From positions 2,288,338-2,352,337 of the forward strand of contig NC_049992.1 in NCBI RefSeq assembly GCF_000003815.2: a DNA stretch of 64,000 bases, given 5' to 3'. Shown here one piece after another: positions 51,501-61,200 of this stretch. The notes beneath the pieces were generated by a model that saw nothing but the letters and a program-made list of their open reading frames with translations, searched no databases and had not been told where the DNA came from. The position numbers and the translations under genes were made by a program. Within the stretch, counting starts at the first letter, position 1. Each line of letters begins with the position of its first letter. This DNA comes from Branchiostoma floridae (taxonomy: Eukaryota > Chordata > Leptocardii > Amphioxiformes > Branchiostomatidae).

Positions 51501-54342
51501 GTGCTGGACTACAGGTGTGTAACTAGGTGTGGTCAAAACCGTTGCTAGGCTGGCCAGCTGTGCTAGGTTGCAGGTGAGTGTAACTAGGTGTGGTCAAGAC
51601 TGTTGCTAGGCTGGCCATCTGTGCTGGGTTACAGGTGTGTGTACATCGTCCTACGCAGGGGCATCCAATGGCAAAACATCCTGTCTGGATGTACCCTGCT
51701 GTCTCAACCGTCACTCTTAGTTCCTGTGGACGCCCCCCCCCCCCCCCACCAGCTGTCAGGCAATAAGAGAATAGGCCTTTCAGTTTTCAAAAGGGGTCCC
51801 GCATATATAAGGGTCTTGCTCATCAATATTTATAGGCAGGGCGATCAGGAACTAAGGGTGATGGTTGAGAAAGTAGGGTACATCCAGACAGGCGGTTTCG
51901 CTGTTGGATGTCCCTGCGTAGGAGGATGGTGTGTGTAACAATCTAACATTGCTTTATAATTTAAAAAAAAAATTCATTTATTGGGTGGGCCAACGATTCA
52001 TAGAATGGGTGGCATCTTCAAGGTTTAACCATTCAATATGGCAGCCATATGTATGTCATATTGATGGGAGTGTGCAAAGCGGACACAACTAATGATTATT
52101 GGGTTTTCCATGTTTGGTGTACAGTTAGTTCTGGCTGTTCCATTCCTGTTGGAGAACCCCATGGGGTACATGGTACGGTCCTTTGACCTGGGTCGCCAAT
52201 TCTTCTTCATCTGGACAGTGAACTGGCGGTTCCTCCCGGAGGACGTGTTTCTCAACCGCTACTTCCACCTGTCCTTACTGGGGCTCCACCTAGCAGCTCT
52301 CGCCATGTTTGCAGTCTACAGATGGAACAAGTGAGTGCTTCATTCAGAGCTTGAACATTCTAAATATTCTAGAAGTCATCATTAGCTTTTGTTAGAAAAA
52401 AAACCCACATAGAAATCACAAATTTGAAGGTGTTTTGTATTTTGGTGTTTTTTAATCAGTTGTTAGAGATACTAGACTAAGTATATTGCCAAAAAAAGTG
52501 AGAATATGGACGTCAAGCAAGAATTACTTTACGTCATAGTATCATATAGCTCAGGATTTCTAATGTAGAGATACAATTGAGTTTTCTTTGCAAAGTGTGC
52601 AGTTTATAAAGATTTCTATTTTGTGGAGAGGCCAAATTTCTGTTACCTTGTAGCTGTGTAACATCTTGTTGTTGTTCCCATCCAGGAAAACCCATCTTAT
52701 TGACCTGTTAAGACTGGAGGTACCTAAAAAGGAGCAGGAAGATGCCCAGCTCAGCAGCAATGATATCCTTTAAAGGAGTGTGGTGGTCTAGTGGTTAGTT
52801 ATCCTCCTTATACTAGACCAGGAAGTCAGGGTGGTCTGGTGGTCAAAGTTGAAGACACTGATTTTTTACTATAATTGTTCAAAGGATATAGTACTTCTGT
52901 GTTTGAGTAAAAACTTTCATTTGGTAGGTAAACGTGAGTTTGATTTCTGACCGAGTCATTCCAAAGACGTTAGAACTGGTACTTGCTGTTTTCTCTGCTT
53001 AGCACTCTGGGAAAGAGCTAGTATGGGAGTTGAACACACAGACTAATGCCAGCAGATTAGCCCCCTGCTGTAGTGATTGCACATTAAGTTGTGTGGACCA
53101 GGGCTACAGAAACTGACATGGGTGCTTCCCAATGTATCATCTGGTGCAGGAAGGACTTTAACCAACTGTCCAAAGCTATCTCAACCCTCAGCCTGCCAAG
53201 GCACCAAATCTGTACTTGTTACAGTGTAAGGCAGCATTTCTTTAACCACATCTTACAGATTGTGTCGGTTCTCTTCACGTCCAACTTCATCGGCCTGTGC
53301 TTCAGCCGATCGCTGCACTACCAGTTCTATGTCTGGTACTACCACACTCTGTACTATCTGCTGTGGTCCACAGATCTACCTACAGTAGTCAGGTAAGTTT
53401 TGTTTTAAGAAGCATGCAGTACAAAATATTTGATGCGGTAGTCAAGCGGACCATGGCTACTTAACACCAGAGAAGCTTTGCAGTAAACTAAATTGGAAGG
53501 ATGGATATACAGTTCCTAACCTACTTGCCTCTGAAGAGCTAACTCCAGATAAAGGACCATGCAAAACTGGAGGGATAAAAACTGCATTTAACAACAGTTC
53601 AATACAGACATGCTTTTTCGTTACAGATTTCTCATAGTTTTTGTTTGAAATCTTGTGAACTTTAGATTATTGTTCAGTAATTACCTGAAGTAGTGGGCTC
53701 TGCCTGAAACATCTGACCATTCCCAAACTCTGTTTCAGGGTTGAACAAGTTTTCTAAAATCTACTTGTCCTATCGGGCAAGCACATAAAAAATGTACTTG
53801 CCCGAACCAATTTTTCACTTGCCCAAAATTCAAATGTCACTGTTACTAGTATATGCATTTTCACTTCCAGCAATGGAATTCTCTGTAGACAATTGCTTGA
53901 TGTCTTGACTGTAAAAAGTAACAAGTATATCAAAATTGCACTAAAATCAATGGAAAAATCTTACTTGCCCGATCGGACAAGTGGGGTAGGACATGCACTT
54001 GCCCGAACAGCACTTTCACTTGCCCTGGACAATAGGGCTAGTGGACTTGTTTATCCCTGTGTTTCCTTGCATATCTTATTACCTAGATGTCGACTCTTCA
54101 TTGACTTTTAAGACTTTTAAATCAAGGTATTGTGAAGAATTTTGGTGTATAGGACTAAAGTCATGAATTTTTGTTGTTGCAGACTGTTGGTGCTAGGTGT
54201 GATAGAGATGGCGTGGAACACCTACCCTTCCACTGTGGAGAGCTCTGTCTCTCTCCATGTCTGTCATCTGGTCTTACTGGGGGCACTCTGGGTCAGAGGT
54301 CATGTGTCACAAACAGAGGGTAAGGTCAAGAAGGTCAAGTAA
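45562..54342 (+). CDS. ALG3: ALG3, Dol-P-Man:Man5GlcNAc2-PP-Dol alpha-1,3-mannosyltransferase
   Basis: ER membrane enzyme (GT58, GT-C fold) that adds the first dolichol-phosphate-mannose-derived mannose to Man5GlcNAc2-PP-dolichol on the luminal side during N-glycan precursor synthesis. Exons: 45562-45793, 46294-46393, 48529-48676, 49158-49318, 51274-51394, 52125-52330, 52686-52762, 53257-53392, 54183-54342; all phases agree, 446 residues (human about 438). Recognisable blocks: TM1 near residues 50-75, [65 protein letters not shown] with [13 protein letters not shown], and [20 protein letters not shown]. The C-terminus ends KKVK, a KKXX-type ER retrieval signal. Introns 2, 4 and 5 carry junction-derived tandem arrays; intron 7 is an AT-AC U12-type intron. 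An in-frame TTG at 45,550 is less likely than the ATG at 45,562. Confidence 0.97.
45997..46253. mobile_element. 257-bp MITE with TA target duplication
   Basis: Inverted ends of about 38 bp begin GTTCACCTTTATTCG and differ at one base. TA flanks both sides (45,995-45,996 and 46,254-46,255), as in Tc1/mariner-type elements. It lies in ALG3 intron 1, 40 bp before the exon 2 acceptor. Confidence 0.9.
46733..48575 (+). repeat. 27-copy tandem array of the ALG3 exon 3 splice acceptor
   Basis: Unit of 68-69 bp: tgatataaaaccctgtttcc, then CAG, then TTACCCTGCAGG and the first coding bases of exon 3 up to TACTACATC. The last unit is the real exon start (acceptor AG at 48,527-48,528; exon 48,529 on). 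Copies are highly similar with a few indels (GTATGT insertions near 47,040 and 47,530; a shortened unit near 47,730; another near 47,890). Each unit carries polypyrimidine tract, AG and about 48 exonic bases, then in nearly all copies an in-frame TGA or TAG. Confidence 0.96.
49285..50418 (+). repeat. ~20-copy tandem array of the ALG3 exon 4 end plus donor
   Basis: The last coding bases of exon 4 (ending GGCTGCTTCTGGTACAG) followed by GTGAGA are repeated about 20 times, the first being the real junction at 49,318/49,319. Basic unit is 37-38 bp; longer versions add AATATCTACAGGTACTGTACAGGTGAGACA-type spacers given here only in part (caatatctacaggtactgt). One copy near 49,853 has GATACAG instead of GGTACAG. 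Reading through the real donor gives a stop (TGA) at once. Confidence 0.95.
50558..51084. mobile_element. TTAA-flanked MITE, copy 2
   Basis: Same element as 23,198-23,729: TTAA at 50,558-50,561 and 51,081-51,084, termini AGGGGCATTCCACTC and GAGTGGAATGCCCCT. It lacks a short segment present in copy 1 near the right arm. It lies in ALG3 intron 4, just after the donor array. Confidence 0.9.
51350..51640 (+). repeat. 5-copy tandem array of the ALG3 exon 5 end plus donor
   Basis: A 59-60 bp unit contains the last ~43 coding bases of exon 5 (TTGCTAGGCTGGCCATCTGT at 51,363) ending in ACAG followed by GTGTGT or GTGAGT and taactaggtg. Copies start near 51,352 (real exon), 51,410, 51,470, 51,529 and 51,590. 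The fifth copy is cut by the MITE at 51,644. Confidence 0.93.
51644..51928. mobile_element. 285-bp foldback MITE with 9-bp target duplication
   Basis: Inverted arms of about 90 bp start CATCGTCCTACGCAGGG and end CCCTGCGTAGGAGGATG. GTGTGTGTA flanks it at 51,635-51,643 and 51,929-51,937, so it inserted into the donor end of the last array unit. Mutator-like by duplication length (inference). A C-run lies at 51,732-51,747. Confidence 0.9.
52763..53256 (+). other. U12-type AT-AC intron (ALG3 intron 7)
   Basis: The intron starts ATATCCTTT exactly at 52,763 and ends TTAC at 53,256; no GT-AG pair restores the frame here. A branch-site-like TTTCTTTAAC lies at 53,237-53,246, about 11 bases from the 3' end, as expected for U12 introns. 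Joining aat g|ag att gives [13 protein letters not shown], in frame and matching the ALG3 family. Confidence 0.93.
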
Positions 54343-55082
54343 CATGTCTGTGAGGGTGTGATGGGGGTTTTACAGGAAGTTGCAGAAAAAAGTGTTAATT
54401 GTAAGCATCTTTGTTAGAGATTATTATAGTTATTTTTAGTATTCGTACATGGAATCTCAGGTTAATTTTTCGTCATCGCCAATTTTTTGTCTTCAAAGGA
54501 AGACTCTTATTCATTATTTTGTATAAAGAATTTTGTTTAATATGTGCAATTTAATCAGTTGTCTTAAACTGTCATCTGTCTTGACTCAACCTCATCAACA
54601 GTTCTATCGATACCGTGGTTCATTTTGAAGCTGTAGGGCTGATTGATAAGGATTTTACTCTTGTCACCATTTACCGAAGGAGGCAATAGATATTTTTCAT
54701 GAGCAAAGATAATTGTTTTCTTAAATGTTTCAGCACAAATAAGAATATCCATAAAGAAGTAAAAAAAAAACAGTTCATGTCCGTGGTACTGTTTCTGTTA
54801 TTGTTATTAGAACAGTTGTGTTAAGAGCATTAAAATTGGATTGCTTGAAAAGACACTTGAATAGGACTCGTCTTAAAGTTCTTATCAAAGTTTTCACTAA
54901 GCCAAAATCATGACATAAGTTAATATAAAAATAAATGCTGAGGGAGGCATGAGGTTCCACTTCACCACAATCACCATGACGGTGGCGCCAGTGATGCAAC
55001 CAGTTGAAGCCTTCTTGTTCATACCCTGAGTAATGAATGAGAAGGAAGGAAAGGAGTGCCTTGACAGTTTGGGATATGACTA

Positions 55083-55229
55083 ATCTCCAAGCAGATCTTG
55101 CAGTGGCATAAGATAGTATCATAAGCTGGGGAAGGAGTTCAGCCAGAAGAGTTTCATTGTCCACCGCCAACTAAACTCCGTCTCCAGCTTATGATACTAT
55201 CTTATGCCACCGTAAGATCTGCTTTGAGA
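55083..55229. mobile_element. Foldback MITE, CAGATCTTGC family
   Basis: Arms CTCCAAGCAGATCTTGCAG and the inverse CTTATGCCACCGTAAGATCT fold together; GGCATAAGATAGTATCATAA is common to both arms. A related element is at 57,189-57,357 and a half copy near 61,610-61,665. Confidence 0.85.
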
Positions 55230-56674
55230 TAAGTATATGACTGCTTACCTGCCTAAGTGCCTAGGTCAGGGATGGGCTTCTTTGTTCCTCTCTGTGAGGC
55301 TACCTCTAATACAACTAATCAAATAGAATTAGCAGTGCTCTGTACAACCCCAAACCCTAGTTCTTCATCATTGAAGTGTCATGATGTTTAAGTAAAAAGG
55401 CTAACAACGTTTTGTAATATTTTGTACAGTTTATTTGGTTTCACCACCTTGATTATAGTGGAACATCTGGCTGACAATTTTCCTGGCTTTTTTAGTGCAA
55501 CATTTCACAAAGTTGGTCACGATTTTCACTGGACAATTCACAAAGCTGTGGACCCTTCATTGTTAGCTCTACAGGGCCACGGGATCCATTACTGATTAGG
55601 TGTATACAGAAATGAATCTCCCCCTCCCATACACATGTAATGTACAAGCCGGTGCATTGGTATACTTCGAAAGCAATTCTCTGACGTAACTTGCTTTAAC
55701 GTCATTAGGAGAAGAAACGACTTACTTTAATATGCGTCAAACATATGTTTTATGTACTCAAGTAGAAATATACATCTTAACAATATTATCAAAATTGTAG
55801 AAGACTTGACTGGCTTAATGATCTGAACTGAATGATAGTTATGTACATACCTCAATAACCTCATCAACATATTTTGGCTTCCATCCTCCACTATAGCATT
55901 TTTCTTGGACAAAGCGGCACATATGGAAAAGGACTTCGCTCTACAGTTTTTCTTATTCCAAAACAAAAACAGATTATTTTTTACTCACTCTATAAAATGC
56001 AAACATTTATCAATGGCCCAATGCCTGAAGATCAAAGCGTGCCATTCACAGTTTGATGCCCTGGTTTTCATTTTCAATCCATTACAAGTCTCAACATAAG
56101 TGACACGACAGTACTATATTTTCTAGGTTACATGGCCAAGTCTGAAGCATCTTTCACAAAAACATGTATAACTTGTTGTATCAATAATAACTTCTAAAGT
56201 GTGCCTCTAGATTATGCCAAATATGGAAAATATCTTGCTGTATAAATCGTCAGTAAAACACGTCATTTTGCTGATAGAGAGATTATAAGACATCCTGACG
56301 TTCAAAAACATTATCAAGGACAAACGTCACAACTAACCTAGGAGAATGTAAGCTTGACATATGATATATCCTATATTATGTCTCCTTCAAACCCTTCTGG
56401 ACAAATCTCTGGGTTTGTTCTAAATTCTGGGTGTGACCAGTGCTATCCGACATTGATTACAGTAATACAGAAACAACTGGGTACAAAGTTGTCTTATGTA
56501 GCCACTAGCGCCTTAAAGACAAACGCTAGTTCATTATACCAACACTCTACTAACCCGCAAGAGGCAAAACGCAACTACAAATGTACTCCGAGTCTTACAT
56601 TGGCACCACATTTTTGCCAAGTAGAAAATAATGTTTCCACCCCTCCAGCCTGGCAGGTTTGGTATGTTTAGAGT

Positions 56675-56810
56675 TTGAGTTTATTTATTCGCACGTAGAA
56701 CACAAAAACAGAGAAATGTACATTGGATAAAACAAATACTGTGCGGGAGGAAGGGAGGAAGCCTAACGGCTTATGCGAGCTATCCTCCTATAACGTATGC
56801 AATTCTAATG
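56675..56810 (-). mobile_element. Retrotransposon 3' tail fragment
   Basis: TTATTTATTCGCACGTAGAA, then ACTGTGCGGGAGGAAGG, resembles 19,805-19,900 (TTATTTATTTGCACATAAAA, ACTGTGCGAGAGGGAGG), the tail of the minus-strand retrotransposon in the TRPM intron. Confidence 0.65.
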
Positions 56811-56982
56811 AAATAATTGAGGTGATAAACTGTTCCAGTGACGTATTGACCAATCACATTCAGCAACCCTGTTTCGAACAGTGCACTACGTACGGTCCGC
56901 GTAACAGGCTGGGTTGATGCATTGCTTTAGATTCAATAGAGATTCAGATTCAATACGGAAGCTTTTAACTATAATGGTAAGT

Positions 56983-57082
56983 NNNNNNNNNNNNNNNNNN
57001 NNNNNNNNNNNNNNNNNNNNNNNNNNNNNNNNNNNNNNNNNNNNNNNNNNNNNNNNNNNNNNNNNNNNNNNNNNNNNNNNNN
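56983..57082. other. Assembly gap, 100 N
   Basis: Exactly 100 N, a conventional scaffold gap size, so the true distance is unknown. Sequence content cannot be described. Confidence 0.99.
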
Positions 57083-57188
57083 CCCCTAGCGTAGTATTTA
57101 CTCTATTGGACCAATTTCTACAATTAGACCACCAAACCACGAAGCCTGGTAGAGGCTAACATGTAGTAACTGTGGGGAACTATTTGAG

Positions 57189-57357
57189 TAATCTCCTAGC
57201 AGATCCTACGATGGCATAAGATAGTACTAAACCAAGGAGTGTAGTCAGCTAAGAGGTGTACATTTGCCATGTAGCTAAACACACTCCTAAGCCGGCTTCA
57301 CTCCTCTGGCAGCTTTTGATACTATCTTAGGATACCGTAGGATCTGCTTGGCGATTA
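57189..57357. mobile_element. 169-bp foldback MITE with 9-bp target duplication
   Basis: Termini TAATCTCCTAGCAGATCC and GGATCTGCTTGGCGATTA are inverted; flanks CTATTTGAG (57,180-57,188) and CTACTTGAG (57,358-57,366) are a one-mismatch duplication. Same family as 55,083-55,229. Confidence 0.88.
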
Positions 57358-57479
57358 CTACTTGAGTCGAAAGTGGAGCACAGCTTGCGCAATCTCTATC
57401 TCACCGTGTATCTCGGACGTCACATCTCTGTAGGCACATAGCTAAGCTCAAACAACAAGCGATTCCCACCGCATTTCGA

Positions 57480-57670
57480 CACACTGTAAGGCTCTGTACA
57501 ATGCAGCGTTTGAATGTGTTGCAAATATTCTTTTGACAACTAGCGATTTTGACCGCCACTGCACACATGTGAAAGCTTTGTACAATGCAGCTTTTTGTAC
57601 GGGTTTTCATCACCAATGCACACAATTCTTTAAGGCTTTGTACAGAGCATGTTTTTTGGAACGGCATATT
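57480..57670. repeat. Degenerate ~80-bp direct repeats
   Basis: AAGGCTCTGTACAATGCAGC, AAGCTTTGTACAATGCAGC and AAGGCTTTGTACAGAGCA occur at about 57,488, 57,573 and 57,631. No clear coding role. Confidence 0.55.
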
Positions 57671-58283
57671 CGTTCTTTACATACAGTTCAATTCACAAGA
57701 CAATTACTGAGCTTGTCCTCGCTCAACATCGGCAGCGACGTCACTACATATAGGCCTTAACTGCATTCATTTCATTTCATTGATTTTTTTTACATGTAAA
57801 ATCACACTTGACCTCTCATTGGCATCCGTATGTTTCTGTATCACTTTCCGTAGCCGTGAGACACTGAAGAAGCTACCGATGGTCTTTCGAGACGGAAAGA
57901 GCCAAAGAAGGTACATCAGAAAAGCTTACAAGAAGTAGGCTACTGCTCATATCACAGCGCTATGAGCACAGGGATCTATTAAACCTTAAGTTGTCCGATG
58001 CCCAAAGGTGGCCCCAGACATCTACCAGCTACCATATAAATGCAAAACAACACAGTATGGTAAAGCAGTTGTTCTGGCCACTGACGTTTCATTACGTCTG
58101 CATATCTAGCCACCTTCATTGTTTACATGTCCTCTTGGCGTGGAAACATTTTGTTGGATTCCTAGCAGATCCGACAATTGATAAAGTTTTTCCAGGAGCA
58201 GAACTGTTTGAAGATGACTCCAGCCGCTTGTATCAAACCTGGCAGAAGGAAGAAGAGAAGGAGAAGGGTGAGAGACGCGAGCC

Positions 58284-61200
58284 TCATCGCAAGAGGACCA
58301 GCACCTCCATGGCGGCAGCTTTCAGGCTGAGCATGTCCCATCCCCTTGGCAACGCGTTCTCGTTCGTTGCTAGCCACGTCTCGGCTTTTCCCGCCATGAG
58401 CTCCCACTCCTCAAACAGCCGCACGCACTTCTTCTCCAGCCAGCCCAGCGCCACCAGAGTCGCCCAGAACCGCGATTTCGTCGACTCCATGTCGTTTGAT
58501 TCTTGCGTCACGCTCTCTTCTTTGTCCTCGTCGTCCGCGCAGTTCCCGCCAAAATTGTTCTCCTCTGTCGTCTGCGCGGTCGTCTGTGATTGGTTGAAAA
58601 GCGCGGGAGAGACGGTTTTCCAGGACTCGTTCAGCTCCTGCCACATCATCTTTTTCAAGTTCTTGGCCTCGTTGTTCGTGCCGTTTTTCTTGTGTCTCCT
58701 ACCGAAGTTCCAGCAGTGCGTCGTGTTGTCGTCGGAATCGCGTCGGGCGATCTCGGCGGACCCGAACCTTCCCGACGGGTGCTCGTGCCTGTCGAACATC
58801 GGGCATGCGCGGTACAGCGTTTCCAAGGGGATGTCGATGACGTCAGAGAATGACGTGTCCAGTTGCCAGGCGCCGTCCGCCATCTGTAGCTCCACCAGTC
58901 GCGCGAACTTCCCGCTCACTGGGATCAGCTCTCCTCCCAGGACGGGTCTGGGAGAAACAAAAATTCATTATTAGACTTCATATAAATCCAATGGACGATA
59001 TTTTCAAGAGGCCCTAATATATAATGACTGTGTAAAAAGGATAACGTCAAATGTAGCTAGCTTCGTAGTCAGGAGCCTTGATTTTGCAATCAGGAGCCTT
59101 GACATATGTCCTCAATTTTAGACATTTTCTTTCGATATCAAGAGAAGCATCATTTTGTGGTACCGGTAGGAAAACGTACATATCGAGCACTGTCATTCTT
59201 ATGGTACCCATCTAGCCACTTATTGTCTTTAAAATGTTTGTTAACATTTTGGCAATTTATGCAGAATCATCCATGATCTATTGGGTCAGATTTAGCCGCT
59301 GCGCTACTTGATTCTGCATTTGTCTATCCAGCATAACTGTTCCCAGGGTTTCCAAGTCTCACCTGTACATGGGTTTCTTGGAAGGAGTGGTTCCGGAGGG
59401 GAGCAGCTTGGAGAAGGAGCCGAACTTGGCGAGGATGAACCTCTCGGCCCTGTGGAGGTCTGGCCCCGCAGGCAGACTGGCGGACGGGCCGGGCGCCTTC
59501 TCCATGCTGTGCCGCTTCCGCAGGAGGCTCTCTGCAACAGGTTCATACTACCATATTAACAAGGGATCACGACTGTTTCCAGAGAGTTTGTTTGATTGTT
59601 TGAACCTTTATCCATTAATGAAAGCTCAAATCGGCCTACAGGCCGCTTTTCATTGAGGTCGTGAGGTAAGAGGCAAGCCAAAGCCCCCCCCCCCCCCCGC
59701 CATGGGTCAGACAAAGTATATACACTCAGTTTACATCATTTAAAATCCTAAAGAGTTATAAGTTTATATACACAAATTTACATACAAAGTACATGGTACA
59801 AAATGCACAATAGTGAGTGCTGCTACACGATTCGATCCGCTCATTTCGGTCGTAGTCTTTGGCATCTGGTTCAACATGACAACCCTATCCCAGGAATTTT
59901 TGCGCCCTTTCCCAATGGCAATGCCAATGAAATGGCATGTAAATTGGATTCTTTCTCTGGATTCATGAAGGCAGGCAAAATCAGTGGGATGTTTTTTTGT
60001 TGACCAGACAGGGACAGAAGCTTACAGTGCCAGGGAAACCTGTCCTGAGAGAGATTGGTGAACAGGTTAGGAGTACATCCAAGAAGGTCGTGTTAGGTCT
60101 GATAGAATGGTTTGTATATTTGTTTAAAGGAAAGCTATTGCAGCTTTTCTTGGGTGTATACATATAAGAAAAAAAGGCCTAAGGAATAAATGACTTCAAG
60201 GAAAGAATCTACAGTGAATTTTAGAATTTAAAACAAATTTGATGATACTTGATAAAAAAAGATACAGAGTGTCAGGAAAAAGTATTTTCTTCCAAAAATT
60301 GAATGAGGTCACAAAATGCCGCGACGTATTTTGCGGCAAAGCAATAGGCGATATCTGTGTGTATAAAATCCTTCATATTGTGCCCACCATTCTTTTCCCT
60401 TTTCTCAAATCACTGTGATGTACCTCAAGTGTACATTTCGGTGATCGATACGTCCCGTGTTCCTTGACCTTGTCATACATATGTGACAGCGCCACACACG
60501 AACTTCTGTCGATGGTGACTCAACGTCAACGATGCCCTATATTTTCCTTACATCCCTCTCCTATATATTTCTCACGTTTCCCTTCCATCCCTCCATCCCT
60601 CCCTAACTCACCGTCTATGGATGAGAAGCTGTGCCTGTCTGAGTGCCCGGATGTGACGGTGAGGTGGTTGAGTGACGGGGCCGACCCGTGGAAGGGGCAG
60701 CTGTGGAGGCCTGGAGAGCGCAACCACGTTTAGACATGCACTTAGCAAACAAACCGCAAGGAGACGCACGGGCACACTGGGAGAGCCATTTTTTTCTCCA
60801 GGTGTATATGTTAGTAATTTTATCACAAAAAATCGATTTACTACTTACTACATGTTTTTTACATAAAATAACATATATAATATAATAAAATAATAATATA
60901 TACTCATAGACTTATCAGCAGACTTTTACTTTAAAAAATGTAAATAGTAAATGGATTTTATGACAAAATTTACTAGTGGTACCTAATTTCTTTAAATGTA
61001 GAATTTTTAGAACTAAACATTTAACAACTGCAATCCTTTATTTTTGTTTGTAGCAAATATTCATCACACGGCCCCCAGTGTGTCTACCTCCACATGCCTC
61101 CTAGCGGTTTCGCTAATTGTTGTTTCTTGTTATTCAAACTCCACTTAGTAGATTTAAATTCGTGCTTAATGAAAAAAGTCTTTTGTTAACCTCCTTGGTG

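Larger units (their letters stand above)
54343..56982. other. Intergenic region downstream of ALG3
   Basis: Contains a foldback MITE (55,083-55,229) and a retrotransposon tail-like piece (56,675-56,810). The frame at 56,354-56,671 has no recognised features. The rest shows nothing specific. Confidence 0.5.

Noticed and set aside
57991-58974. 327-codon plus-strand frame
   Set aside because: It is antisense to the last exon of the VWA5A-like gene, whose minus-strand frame has clear family motifs and proper splice sites.
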